26,619 nucleotides of DNA, taken from the NCBI GenBank assembly GCA_036521415.1, contig DATDHU010000114.1, forward strand, positions 1-26,619, written 5' to 3'. Source of the DNA: DASXMT01 sp036521415 (GTDB lineage: Bacteria > Actinomycetota > Acidimicrobiia > Acidimicrobiales > RAAP-2). Shown piece by piece: positions 7,719 to 15,783 of this stretch (within the stretch, counting starts at the first letter, position 1; the number at the start of each line of letters is the position of its first letter). Position numbers and translations under genes: made by a program. The notes beneath the pieces were generated by a model. That model was not told where the DNA came from, searched no databases, and saw only the letters and a list, made by a program, of their open reading frames with translations.

Positions 7719-8762
7719 TCAGCCTGCGGGGACGGGCACCTCGGTGACGGCTGCGGCTACGTGCTCCACCAGGCCGGCCACGGCCAGGTCGTGGGCGACG
7801 GTGATGGCGTTGACCATGGCCAACGCCGAGGAGGAGCCGTGGCTGATCACACACACCCCGTTGACCCCGAGCAGCATGGCGCCTCCGGTCCCCTCGGGGT
7901 CGAGCTCGGCGGCCAGGGGCACGAGGTGGGGGTAGAGCACGTCCGCCGCCTCCTGCACGTCGTCACGGGCCAGGATCTCGGTCAGGGCACCGATGAGGAA
8001 CTTCATGGAGCCCTCCATCGTCTTCAGGGCCACGTTGCCGGTGAACCCGTCGGTGACGATGACGTCGGCCACGCCGTGGAAGAAGTCCCTGCCCTCGACG
8101 TTGCCGATGAACTCCAGCCCGGGGCCGCCGGCCCCGGCGGACAGCAGCGCATGGGTGTCCTTCTCCAGCGGCGTCCCCTTCGACTTCTCCTCGCCGATGG
8201 ACAACAGGGCAACAGTCGGGACCCGCACCCCGTAACGTTCGGTAGCGAACGCCGCCCCCATCTGGGCGAACTGCACCAGCATCTGCGGGTTGCACTCGGC
8301 GTTGGCCCCCGAGTCGAGCAGGACGCTGGGCGGTCGACCGGCTCCCGGATTGGGGATGGGGGTGGCGATGGCCGGCCGGATCACGCCGGGCAGCCTCCCC
8401 ATGCGCAGGAGGGCCGACGCCATCGTCGCCCCGGTATTGCCGGCGGACACCATGGCCAGGGCCGTGCCGTCCCGGACGGCCTCGGCCGAGCGGACCAGCG
8501 AGGAGTCCTTCTTGCGGCGGACCCCCTGGCCCGGGTCGTCGTCCATGCCGATGACCTCGGAGGCGTGCAGCTCGGCCAGACCGCCGGTCTCGACCAACGC
8601 GTCCGGTTGGCCGACGAGCAGGACGGAGATACCGGACTCCTCGGAGACGCGACGAGCGCCGGCGATGATTTCGCCCGGGGCCCGGTCGCCGCCCATGGCG
8701 TCGACCGCGACCGGGAGGGCAGCGAACGCCTCACCGGTTGGCCGCTCGCCGCCGCGAGCCAC
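7719..8762 (-). CDS. plsX: Phosphate acyltransferase PlsX
   Basis: A 347-residue enzyme that makes acyl-phosphate from acyl-ACP for the first step of phospholipid synthesis (used by PlsY); peripheral to the membrane. Motifs: VAVDAMGGDRAPG near residues 18-30, VSAGNTGATMA, LLDSGANAECNP, VTDGFTGNVALKTMEG and a C-terminal HGSSSALAMVNAI. GTG 8762 overlaps the last base of the rpmF stop (TAGTG), giving tight coupling but no clear SD. It adds about 16 residues before the usual N-terminus; no closer start codon is in frame. Last gene of the long minus-strand operon. An rnc gene, common after plsX elsewhere, is not here. Confidence 0.95.
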   Translation of the reverse strand: MARGGERPTGEAFAALPVAVDAMGGDRAPGEIIAGARRVSEESGISVLLVGQPDALVETGGLAELHASEVIGMDDDPGQGVRRKKDSSLVRSAEAVRDGTALAMVSAGNTGATMASALLRMGRLPGVIRPAIATPIPNPGAGRPPSVLLDSGANAECNPQMLVQFAQMGAAFATERYGVRVPTVALLSIGEEKSKGTPLEKDTHALLSAGAGGPGLEFIGNVEGRDFFHGVADVIVTDGFTGNVALKTMEGSMKFLIGALTEILARDDVQEAADVLYPHLVPLAAELDPEGTGGAMLLGVNGVCVISHGSSSALAMVNAITVAHDLAVAGLVEHVAAAVTEVPVPAG

Positions 8763-8941
8763 TAGTCGACTTCGATCGCCTGGCGACCCTTGTACCACCC
8801 GCAATTCGGGCACACGACGTGGGGAAGCTTGGCGTGCGAGCACTGCGGGCACACCGAGCGGGCCGGGGCCCGCAGCACCCAGTTGGATGCTCGGCGGCTC
8901 CGGCTCTTCGACTTGGAGGTCTTCTTCTTGGGGACGGCCAT
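8762..8941 (-). CDS. rpmF: 50S ribosomal protein L32
   Basis: A 59-residue large-subunit ribosomal protein. It starts MAVPKKKTSKSKSRRSRAS, classic for L32, and has two CxxC pairs (Cys31/Cys34 and Cys44/Cys47) forming a zinc ribbon. DUF177 - rpmF - plsX is a widely conserved order. ATG 8941 has no SD directly upstream; an AGGAGAGG lies about 20 bases away. TAGAAT lies nine bases before the ATG, so the gene may also have its own promoter. Confidence 0.96.
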   Translation of the reverse strand: MAVPKKKTSKSKSRSRRASNWVLRAPARSVCPQCSHAKLPHVVCPNCGWYKGRQAIEVD

Positions 8942-8950
8942 AGGAGCGGT

Positions 8951-8956
8951 ATTCTA
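8951..8956 (-). promoter_or_regulatory. Candidate internal -10 element for rpmF-plsX
   Basis: TAGAAT on the minus strand is a near-consensus -10 hexamer. Its first three bases are the TAG stop of the DUF177 gene, and it ends nine bases before the rpmF ATG. Transcription would start 2-3 bases before the ATG. No good -35 is visible. Confidence 0.4.
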
Positions 8957-9601
8957 CGCCTCTCCTGCCGGCCCCTGGTCACGCAGCGCATCGAGCGCCG
9001 ACCACCGCGGGTCGACGGGTTGCTCGCACGAACAGGCCTCCTCGTTGCGGTTGATCCCGCACTGGGGACACAGACCCAGGCAGTCCTCGGCGCACAGCGG
9101 GGCGAGCGGGAGCTCCAAGAGCACCGCGTCCCTGGCCAGGGGCTCCAAGTCGAGGACGTCGCCCTCGAGCGGGTAGGCCTCGTCGTCCAGCTCGGCCCCG
9201 CCGCTGCTGGCTCCGCCCCCATCGGTCCCGCCACTCACGACATAGCGCTCTCGCACGGCGGCATGGACACTGCCCTCGACCGGTCGCCCGCACCGGCGGC
9301 ACTCAGCGGTCCAGGGTGCCTCGACCGTCCCCGAGGCCATCACCCCGCCCGGATAGGAGGACAGTGTGACCTCGACGGTGACCGGCGCGCCCTCGGGGAC
9401 GGTCGACCCCATCGTGGCCAAGTCGTCGATGGGAGCCTGCCGGAGCTCGTGCCTGACCGTTCCCGCCACCCGGCGGAGCTTGGCCGCGGGGACGATGAAG
9501 GGCCCGGATCGCGATGGGCGCTCTCGGGATCGGGCGCCATGATCGGTGGCCGGTGCCGGCGGCGCCGGGTGCCGATGGGGCGCGGACCGCACCGGTTCCA
9601 T
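8954..9601 (-). CDS. DUF177 (YceD family) protein
   Basis: A 215-residue member of the DUF177/YceD family, which in most bacteria lies directly upstream of rpmF and is linked to 23S rRNA or large-subunit biogenesis. Cys101/Cys104 (CRRCGRPV) and a C-terminal cluster Cys170, 174, 178, 181, 190, 192 (PLCAEDCLGLCPQCG, then CSCEQPVDPR) are typical of the actinobacterial form and could bind zinc. The first 33 residues are Pro/Arg-rich and poorly conserved, so the start (ATG 9601, five bases after the previous stop) is less certain than the frame. It corresponds to mycobacterial Rv2926c, next to the SepIVA gene there too. Confidence 0.92.
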   Translation of the reverse strand: MEPVRSAPHRHPAPPAPATDHGARSRERPSRSGPFIVPAAKLRRVAGTVRHELRQAPIDDLATMGSTVPEGAPVTVEVTLSSYPGGVMASGTVEAPWTAECRRCGRPVEGSVHAAVRERYVVSGGTDGGGASSGGAELDDEAYPLEGDVLDLEPLARDAVLLELPLAPLCAEDCLGLCPQCGINRNEEACSCEQPVDPRWSALDALRDQGPAGEA

Positions 9602-9606
9602 CCTGC

Positions 9607-10260
9607 TCAGTCGAGGTCCTGGTCGAAGAAGCCGTCGGGATCCTCGACCGCGCCGCCGACCGGGCCCGGCCCGCTGGCCGCGCCCAGCGCGCCGGGGTCT
9701 CCCGAGTGCCCGAAGGAGGGTGCCAGCGAGGTGTCCCCCTGCTCGCCGATCTCCACCGGAGGAATCGGGGAGACTTGGAGCTTCTCCCGCCCGGCTCGGA
9801 CGGTCTTCAAGGTCCGGTCCAGCACGATCTCGAAGCTGGCCAGCTTCTGGTCGGCATAGTCCTCGACCTCATGGCGGAGGCGCCGGGCTTCCTCATTGGC
9901 ATCGTCCAAGATGCGTTGGGCGACGTGGTTTGCCTGGCGGACGATCTCGGTGCGCTGGACCATGCGCTCGGCCTGGACCCGGACCTCCTCCAAGAGCACG
10001 TCGGCCTCACGGGACTTCTCGGCGATGAAGTCCTCCCGCTCCTTCAGCAACCAGCGGGCCTGGCGGAGCTCGTCGGGCATCCGCTCCAAGGCGGCGTGGA
10101 GGAGCTCGGCCACCTCCTCCTTGGAGATGAGGACCGAGGCAGACAACGGCATCTGCTTGGCATTCTCGATGAGCTCGAGCGCCTGTCTGAGCAGACCCTC
10201 GGCATCTCGCTCGGCGCCCGCCGCCCGCTGCTGGTCGAGGTCCTCGAACAACTCACTCAC
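9607..10260 (-). CDS. SepIVA-like septation protein (DivIVA-type coiled coil)
   Basis: A 217-residue coiled-coil protein. It resembles mycobacterial SepIVA (Rv2927c), an essential DivIVA-like septation factor: an N-terminal block around ENAKQMPLSASVLISKEEV, then MPDELRQARWLLKERE, a heptad-like helix to about residue 145, and the end block YADQKLASFEIVLDRTLKTVRAGREKL. The coiled coil is shorter than in the mycobacterial protein, and there is an added disordered Pro/Gly tail (about 165-217) ending in acidic residues. Such genes are often mis-annotated as ATP synthase subunit b. GTG 10260 overlaps the coaD stop by eight bases. Next to DUF177 in both genomes, which supports the assignment. Confidence 0.8.
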   Translation of the reverse strand: MSELFEDLDQQRAAGAERDAEGLLRQALELIENAKQMPLSASVLISKEEVAELLHAALERMPDELRQARWLLKEREDFIAEKSREADVLLEEVRVQAERMVQRTEIVRQANHVAQRILDDANEEARRLRHEVEDYADQKLASFEIVLDRTLKTVRAGREKLQVSPIPPVEIGEQGDTSLAPSFGHSGDPGALGAASGPGPVGGAVEDPDGFFDQDLD

Positions 10261-10735
10261 CGGCGAACTTCTCTTGGAGCCGGAGGGCCACCACCTTCGG
10301 CACGAAAGCGTTCACATCCCCGCCGAAGCGGGCGACCTCCCGCAACAGTCGGGAGGCGATGAACGAATGAGCCGAGCTGGTGGGGATGAACAAGGTCTCC
10401 ACCCCCGACAGCTGCTTGTTCATCTGGGCCATCTGCAGCTCGTTTTCGAAGTCGGAGACGGCGCGCAGCCCCTTCACGATGGCGGTGGCACCGACGTCGT
10501 GGGCCACGTTCACCACCAGGCTGGACACCGACACGATCCGCACGTTGGCCAGATGGGTGAGGGATTCCTCGAGCATCTCCTTGCGCTCGTCGAGGTCGAA
10601 GAGCACCTGGCTCTTCTGCGGGTTGCGGAGGGCGGCCACGACCACCTCGTCGAAGAGGCGGGCGGCCCGCTCGATCACCTCGAGATGACCGTTGTGCACG
10701 GGGTCGAACGATCCTGGAATGAGCGCGATCCTCAC
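10253..10735 (-). CDS. coaD: Phosphopantetheine adenylyltransferase
   Basis: A 160-residue enzyme that converts 4'-phosphopantetheine and ATP to dephospho-CoA, the penultimate CoA step. It has the nucleotidyltransferase motif GSFDPVHNGHL (residues 8-18), KGLRAVSDFENELQMAQMN (89-107) and the C-terminal SSAHSFIASRLLREVARFGGDV region (120-141). Length is normal. GTG 10735 overlaps the rsmD stop as GTGA, and AAAGG lies about seven bases upstream. Neighbours rsmD and recG are the usual actinobacterial order. Confidence 0.96.
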   Translation of the reverse strand: MRIALIPGSFDPVHNGHLEVIERAARLFDEVVVAALRNPQKSQVLFDLDERKEMLEESLTHLANVRIVSVSSLVVNVAHDVGATAIVKGLRAVSDFENELQMAQMNKQLSGVETLFIPTSSAHSFIASRLLREVARFGGDVNAFVPKVVALRLQEKFAGE

Positions 10736-11289
10736 AAAACACCTTTCTCTGCCACCCGATCCGGCCGGGCCACTGTCACGAGCGTACTGCCATACCGTCT
10801 GCTCTTGATGACTCGCCACCCCTCCGGGGGGACAATTTCCGCCCCCGATTCCAAGATGGCCAGATCGCCGGGAAGCTGCCCGACCAGCTGGGGCCATCCC
10901 GCGTAGGCGTAGGGGGGGTCGCAGAGGATCAGGTCGTAGTGGGACACGGTGCTCGACACCCACCCGTCGACCTCGGCACGCACCAGCGTGGCGTCGCCAT
11001 CCCGCTCGGCGTCGCCCAGCCCCAACCCGGCGAGATTCTCTCTGATGCAGGTGATGGCGGCCGGGTGGTTGTCCACGAAGGTCACCGACGCTGCCCCGCG
11101 CGACAGGGCCTCGATCCCGAGGGCGCCGGACCCGGCGAAGAGGTCGGCCACCTGCAGCCCGTCGACCCCGCCCAGGCTGAAGAGGATGTCGAAGATGGCC
11201 TCGCGCACCCGGTCGGAGGTGGGCCGGACGCCCTTCGACGGCGGGGCATGGAGCCGCCTGCCCCGCAGCTCACCACCGATGACTCGCAC
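10732..11289 (-). CDS. rsmD: 16S rRNA (guanine(966)-N(2))-methyltransferase RsmD
   Basis: A 185-residue SAM-dependent rRNA methyltransferase that modifies G966 of 16S rRNA. The N-terminus MRVIGGELRGRRLHAP and RPTSDRVREAIFDIL are family signatures; the SAM loop is DLFAGSGALGIEALSRGA (49-66) and the catalytic motif is DPPY (124-127). GTG 11289 begins 37 bases after the recG stop. The stop overlaps the coaD start. Confidence 0.96.
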   Translation of the reverse strand: MRVIGGELRGRRLHAPPSKGVRPTSDRVREAIFDILFSLGGVDGLQVADLFAGSGALGIEALSRGAASVTFVDNHPAAITCIRENLAGLGLGDAERDGDATLVRAEVDGWVSSTVSHYDLILCDPPYAYAGWPQLVGQLPGDLAILESGAEIVPPEGWRVIKSRRYGSTLVTVARPDRVAEKGVL

Positions 11290-11326
11290 GCCTTCAAGCC
11301 TACCGGCGGCCCCGCCGCCCCCCTGC

Positions 11327-13618
11327 TCAGCTCTTGAACAGGAATTCGGCCTCGTCGTCGTCGATGAAGAGCCGCAGTTCCTCCTCGAGCAGATGGTGGG
11401 CGCCGAGGAGCGGGTCGTCGTTCACGATCGACACCGCCGCCTCCCGGGCCTGGACGACCAGGTCGCGGTCGTTCAGCAACGAGGCCAGCTTCAGGTCGCT
11501 TCGTCCCTTCTGCCTGGCCCCCAGGATGGTGCCCTCGCCCCGGAGCTCCAGGTCGACATCGGCCAGCTCGAAACCGTCGGTGGTGCGCTCCATGGCCGAC
11601 AGGCGGGACTCGGCCTCGGGTGCCTCGCTCTCGGACAGCAGGAAGCACCACGACGGGTCGCTCCCCCGGCCCACCCTGCCGCGCAGCTGGTGGAGCTGGG
11701 CGATCCCGAACCGGTCGGCGTCCTCGATCACCATCACCGTCGCCTCGGGCACGTCCACTCCGACCTCGATGACGGTGGTGGCCACCAACACGTCGAGCGC
11801 CCCGGACCGAAAGTCGGCCATGACCGTCTCCTTCTCGGGCGGGCGCATCTGCCCGTGCAGGAGCCCGATGCGCAGCCCCTTCAACTCCTCGGCCTGGAGC
11901 CGGATGGCCTCCTCGGTGGCCGAGGCGGCCTGGACCCGCTCCGATCCCTCCACCAACGGGCACACCACGAAGGCCCGGTGCCCACCGGCCACCTCGGTCC
12001 GCACCCGCTCCCACGCCGCCGCTTCCTCCATCGCCGTCTTGGCCCACTGGGTGGTGATCGGCGTCCGGCCGGGCGGCAGCTCGTCGATGGTCGTCATGTC
12101 CAGATCGCCGAACACGACCATGGCCGCCGTGCGGGGGATGGGCGTGGCCGTCATCACCAGCAGGTCCGGGTCGGCACCGAGGCCGTCGTCCCCCCTCCCC
12201 TTGGCCTTGAGTGCCGCCCGCTGCTCCACCCCGAAGCGGTGCTGCTCGTCGATCACCACCGCCCCGAGCGAATGGAACCGGACCTCGTCGGTCAAGAGGG
12301 CATGGGTGCCGATGAGCAGGTCGACGCCCCCGTCGACCAGGCCCTGGTGCAGGCGCGAGCGCTCGGCTGCCGGCGTCTTCGAGGTCAGGAGGGCGACGCG
12401 GAGGGGGCGGTCCCCCTCCAGCGTGGCCGGGTCGGCGACGGTCAGGCCGTCGAGCAGGGCGCGGACCCCGAGGAAATGCTGCTCGGCCAGGACTTCGGTC
12501 GGGGCCATCAGGGCGCCCTGATGGCCACCTTGGACGGCGACCAGCAGCGCGGCCACGGCCACCACGGTCTTGCCCGACCCCACGTCGCCCTGGAGCAGAC
12601 GGTGCATGGGCAACGGGCCGGCCAGGTCGGCGGCGATGGCGGCGATGGCGGCGCCCTGGGCGCGGGTCAGCTCGAAGGGCAGCCTGGACAGGAACTGGTC
12701 CAACAATGAAGGCTGCCCGTCGGCCGGGCCGTCCAGCACGTGGCGGATGCCGAGGGCGTCGGACTCGAGCCGACGCTGTCGCAGCACCAGCGCCAGCTGG
12801 AGCCGGAACAGTTCGTCGAAGGCCAGCCGCCGTCGTGCCGGTTCCCGGTCGGCCATGGTGGCCGGCCGGTGGATGTCGTGAAAGGCCTGGGTTCGGTGGG
12901 CGAGCTCGAACTGACCTCGCCAGCGGGCGGGCAGCGGGTCGGCGAAGGTCCCGGCCCGCCGGAGGGCCTCAGCCACGAACTTGGTGATGCGGGCGGAGGT
13001 GAGATCGGCCTTCTCGGACAAGGGGTAGACGGGATAGATGCGCCCGGCGGCCTCGCCGTCGTCGGCGGCGATCCCGTCGCCGTCATCGTCAGGACCGGCG
13101 GCAGTCCGGAGCACTTCGACGGTGGGGTTCACCATCTGGCGGCTGTCCCGATAGGTCCCCAGCTTCCCGAAGAACAGCGCCAGCGTGCCCACAGACAGCT
13201 GCTTGGCCCGCCAGGTCTGGTTGAAGAACACGACCTTGATGCCACCGGTGTCGTCGTTGATGGCGAGCTCGACCCGGGCCGGGCCGCGCCGGTAACGGCC
13301 CGAGGGCGGCCGGCTCACCCGGCGCACGGTAGCCAGGACGGAAGCGGTGTCGCCCACGCTCAGCTCACGCAACGGGGCGAGCCGGGTGCCGTCGATATAG
13401 CGCCGCGGGTAGTGGGTGAGGAGGTCGAGCACCGTTTCGATCCCCAGTTCGGCGAGCTCCCGAGCAGATGCCGCCCCGACTTTGTCGAGCACGGTGACGT
13501 CGAGGTCGGCCAGTTGGCGCAGCTTGCGACCGGGGACGTCGGCCAACCCGGTCGTGAGCCCGGCCGATCCGGCGCCACCGGCCCACGTGCCGGGTGCTCC
13601 CGCCGCCGGCTCGTTCAC
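11327..13618 (-). CDS. recG: ATP-dependent DNA helicase RecG
   Basis: A 763-residue helicase that remodels stalled forks and Holliday junctions. The N-terminal wedge/OB region contains LLTHYPRRYIDGT and SGRYRRGPARVELAINDDTGGIKVVFFNQ segments. Motif I is GDVGSGKT (about 343-350), the DEAH-box variant is DEQHRFGVEQR (about 455), TATPIPRT and the C-terminal LRGRVGRG are intact. GTG 13618 overlaps the stop of the upstream DAK2 gene (GTGA), so the two are translationally coupled; the open frame further upstream lies inside that gene. The wedge region contains a short acidic insert (DDDGDGIAADDGE). Confidence 0.96.
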   Translation of the reverse strand: MNEPAAGAPGTWAGGAGSAGLTTGLADVPGRKLRQLADLDVTVLDKVGAASARELAELGIETVLDLLTHYPRRYIDGTRLAPLRELSVGDTASVLATVRRVSRPPSGRYRRGPARVELAINDDTGGIKVVFFNQTWRAKQLSVGTLALFFGKLGTYRDSRQMVNPTVEVLRTAAGPDDDGDGIAADDGEAAGRIYPVYPLSEKADLTSARITKFVAEALRRAGTFADPLPARWRGQFELAHRTQAFHDIHRPATMADREPARRRLAFDELFRLQLALVLRQRRLESDALGIRHVLDGPADGQPSLLDQFLSRLPFELTRAQGAAIAAIAADLAGPLPMHRLLQGDVGSGKTVVAVAALLVAVQGGHQGALMAPTEVLAEQHFLGVRALLDGLTVADPATLEGDRPLRVALLTSKTPAAERSRLHQGLVDGGVDLLIGTHALLTDEVRFHSLGAVVIDEQHRFGVEQRAALKAKGRGDDGLGADPDLLVMTATPIPRTAAMVVFGDLDMTTIDELPPGRTPITTQWAKTAMEEAAAWERVRTEVAGGHRAFVVCPLVEGSERVQAASATEEAIRLQAEELKGLRIGLLHGQMRPPEKETVMADFRSGALDVLVATTVIEVGVDVPEATVMVIEDADRFGIAQLHQLRGRVGRGSDPSWCFLLSESEAPEAESRLSAMERTTDGFELADVDLELRGEGTILGARQKGRSDLKLASLLNDRDLVVQAREAAVSIVNDDPLLGAHHLLEEELRLFIDDDEAEFLFKS

Positions 13619-15345
13619 TCGATGGAGAAGAGGTACGGGTAGAGGGGTTGCCCGCCCTGGTGGACCTCCGACTCGGCGCCGGGCCGATTGTCCCTGATCC
13701 ATTCGGTGATCCGTCGGGTTGCGGCCGGGCCGGACCCCTCCCCCTCGATGATCGTGACCAGTTCGTGCTCGTCGGTGACCAGCGCATCCAAGAGGGCGCA
13801 CGCAGCCCCGGGCAACGTGTCGGCCACTGCCTCAATCCCCTGGCGCGACAGCCCGAGCCAATCCGACGCATGCACCGGGCCGACCCGGCTGTCGGAGTCC
13901 CGTACCGCCTGGGTCACCTCACCGGCCACCACCCGCTCGGCGGAGGCTTCCATGGCCGCCACGTTGGCTTCGATGTGAGCTCCCGGGTCGTAGGCCAACA
14001 GGGCGGCGAAACCCTCGGCGATCGAGTTGGTGGGGATCACCCGGACAGTCTTGCGGGTCAAGGCGTCGACGCTCTCGGCCACCGGGCGGATGTTCTTGTT
14101 GTTCGGCAAGATGACCACCTCGTCGGAGCCGACGGCATCCACCGCCTCGAGGATCTGGGCGGTGGACGGGTTCATGGACTGGCCGCCCGCGATCAAGCGG
14201 TGCACGCCCAAAGAGCGGAAGATCCGTCCGATCCCCACGCCGGTGGCGACGGCGACCGCCCCGGTGGTGGGAGGGGGGCCCGGCGGCACGTCCGAGGCGC
14301 CCCAGGCCGCGTTGTCCGCCCCCTCTCGGACCCAGCGCTCCTCTTCCACCTGCTCCATCAAGTCGGTGACCCGGATCCTCCTCGGACGCCCGGCGTCGAG
14401 CGCCGCCTCCACTGCCGCCCCGATGTCATCGGTGTGGATGTGGCAGTTCCACATGCCGTCGCCGCCCACGACGACGATGGAGTCCCCGATGCCGGCCCAT
14501 ACCTCCTTGAAAGAAGGAATGGTCTCGTCGACCGCCTCGAGCAGGTACATCACCTCGTAGCGCAGGCCGGCCAGGGCTGAGGCCTCGATGCCCTCGATCG
14601 ACTCGCCCCCACCGTGGCTCACGGCGATGGCGGCGTCGAAGTTGTCGGGGAGCTCGGGCGGCTCGGGGATGGCCCGGTCGTCCACCACCGAGAGGAGCGC
14701 GTCGAACAAGAGGAGGTAGCCGGCCCCGCCGGCGTCGACCACCCCGGCCTGGGCGAGCACGGGCAACAGCTCGGGTGTCCGGGCCAGGACCTCCGCCGCC
14801 CCGTCGCGGGCCGCATCGAGCACGTCCACCAGTGACTTTCCCTGTTCGGCTGCTTCCGCAGCCCGCTGGCTGGCGCCGGCGGCGACGGTGAGGATCGTTC
14901 CCTCCACCGGGCGCATGACCGCCTGGTAGGCGAGCTCACTGGCCCTGGCCAGCCCTCGGGCCACGTCCCCTGGGCCGGCCCGGCCGGGGAGCCCGCCGAG
15001 CTCGTCGGCGATCCCCCGGAGGAGCTGGGACAAGATGACCCCGGAGTTGCCCCGGGCCCCCATCAACGAGCCGTGGGCAATGGCCCGGCACGTAGCAGCG
15101 AGATCGGGCCGGTCGGAACCCTCATCGGGGACGGCTCCTCCGGCCGGTACCGTCCCCCCGCTGAGCTCGGCGAGGTCGGCGACCACGGTCTCCAGGGTCA
15201 ATGCCATGTTCGTGCCGGTATCGCCGTCGGGGACCGGATAGACATTGAGACGGTTGATGACGTCCTGGTGGACACGGAGGGCATCGCGAAAGGCGCTGAT
15301 CGACCTTCGCAGGTCCGATGCGCCGAGCGTCTCCAAGGCCCCCAT
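13615..15345 (-). CDS. DAK2 domain protein, FakA/YloV-like fatty acid kinase subunit
   Basis: A 576-residue protein. Residues 1 to about 215 are a DhaL/DAK2 nucleotide-binding domain with NVYPVPDGDTGTNM (34-47; Asp40 and Asp42 are Mg-binding positions) and GARGNSGVILSQLLRG (96-111). The rest matches the FakA C-terminal region, including NCHIHTDD and GGQSMNPST. FakA phosphorylates fatty acids bound to a FakB (DegV) partner, feeding acyl-phosphate to PlsY. No fakB gene is in the window, but plsX lies in the same operon, which fits an acyl-phosphate theme. ATG 15345 lacks an SD; TAGCAT seven bases upstream suggests a leaderless transcript. First gene of the long operon, divergent from rpmB as in many Gram-positive genomes. 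Confidence 0.9.
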   Translation of the reverse strand: MGALETLGASDLRRSISAFRDALRVHQDVINRLNVYPVPDGDTGTNMALTLETVVADLAELSGGTVPAGGAVPDEGSDRPDLAATCRAIAHGSLMGARGNSGVILSQLLRGIADELGGLPGRAGPGDVARGLARASELAYQAVMRPVEGTILTVAAGASQRAAEAAEQGKSLVDVLDAARDGAAEVLARTPELLPVLAQAGVVDAGGAGYLLLFDALLSVVDDRAIPEPPELPDNFDAAIAVSHGGGESIEGIEASALAGLRYEVMYLLEAVDETIPSFKEVWAGIGDSIVVVGGDGMWNCHIHTDDIGAAVEAALDAGRPRRIRVTDLMEQVEEERWVREGADNAAWGASDVPPGPPPTTGAVAVATGVGIGRIFRSLGVHRLIAGGQSMNPSTAQILEAVDAVGSDEVVILPNNKNIRPVAESVDALTRKTVRVIPTNSIAEGFAALLAYDPGAHIEANVAAMEASAERVVAGEVTQAVRDSDSRVGPVHASDWLGLSRQGIEAVADTLPGAACALLDALVTDEHELVTIIEGEGSGPAATRRITEWIRDNRPGAESEVHQGGQPLYPYLFSIE

Positions 15346-15352
15346 GAGCAGG

Positions 15353-15362
15353 ATGCTAACCT
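15353..15362. promoter_or_regulatory. Overlapping divergent -10 candidates, DAK2 gene / rpmB
   Basis: On the minus strand TAGCAT (15358-15353) ends seven bases before the DAK2 ATG. On the plus strand TAACCT (15357-15362) overlaps it by two bases and would serve rpmB. Both fit TANNNT. Only 58 bases separate the start codons, so the promoters must be compact or shared. No -35 consensus is seen on either side. Confidence 0.38.
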
Positions 15363-15403
15363 TATCGCCGTTCCCCGAGGAGTTGGAAGGAAGTCGACGC
15401 GTC

Positions 15404-15613
15404 ATGGCAGCGGTGTGTGAGGTCTGCGGCAAGAAGCCGTCGTTCGGTATGAGCATCAGCCACTCCCATCGTCGTACCAAGCGTCGGTGGAACCCAAACA
15501 TCCAGCGGGTCCGGGCCCTCGTCGACGGGTCACCCCGACGGCTGCAGGTGTGCACCTCGTGCATCCGGTCCGGCAAGGTCACCAAGCCGCCGGTCCGCGA
15601 CATCCCCGCCTGA
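15404..15613 (+). CDS. rpmB: 50S ribosomal protein L28
   Basis: A 69-residue large-subunit protein. The start AAVCEVCGKKPSFG and the segment RRTKRRWNPNIQ are L28 signatures. Cys5/Cys8 and Cys50/Cys53 form two CxxC pairs, the zinc-binding form. ATG 15404 has GGAAGGAAG about ten bases upstream. Single gene, divergent from the DAK2-recG operon. Confidence 0.96.
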   Translation: MAAVCEVCGKKPSFGMSISHSHRRTKRRWNPNIQRVRALVDGSPRRLQVCTSCIRSGKVTKPPVRDIPA

Positions 15614-15704
15614 ACCTGCCTCCCTGCCCGTCGGGGACCAGGCGGCCGGTCGGCCCGGCTACCGCGATGAAAGAACCTGCCGGCTGAGCCCGGCCCATCA
15701 CCGA

Positions 15705-15738
15705 GTGGTGTAGCTGGCACCACCGGGGATCGGGTGCC
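15705..15738 (+). promoter_or_regulatory. Two mutually exclusive hairpins before the cyclase gene
   Basis: GTGGTG (15705-15710) can pair with CACCAC (15718-15723) over a seven-base loop. The overlapping GGCACC (15716-15721) can instead pair with GGTGCC (15733-15738). The two stems share bases, so only one can form. They lie in the 170-base gap after rpmB, 46 bases before the cyclase ATG. It could be the rpmB terminator, an attenuator, or chance in GC-rich DNA. Confidence 0.35.
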
Positions 15739-15783
15739 TCCGCCCTGTGCGCGAGCCCGTCGATATGGGACAACTGGTGGATC

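Noticed and set aside
6343..7854. 503-codon minus-strand frame opposite the dehydrogenase
   Set aside because: Antisense shadow typical of GC-rich DNA; the composition is His/Gly/Val-rich and no family motif is seen.
10949..12709. 586-codon plus-strand frame opposite recG and rsmD
   Set aside because: Mirror of the real genes; low-complexity Gln/His/Leu/Gly composition with no domain.
13619..13801. Longer N-terminus for recG
   Set aside because: It would lie inside the DAK2 coding sequence; the GTGA overlap at 13615-13618 is the natural start.
15700..15780. Possible tRNA, because GTGGTGTAGCTGGCACC looks like a D-arm region
   Set aside because: No acceptor pairing, anticodon stem or GGTTCGAATCC T-arm can be found.
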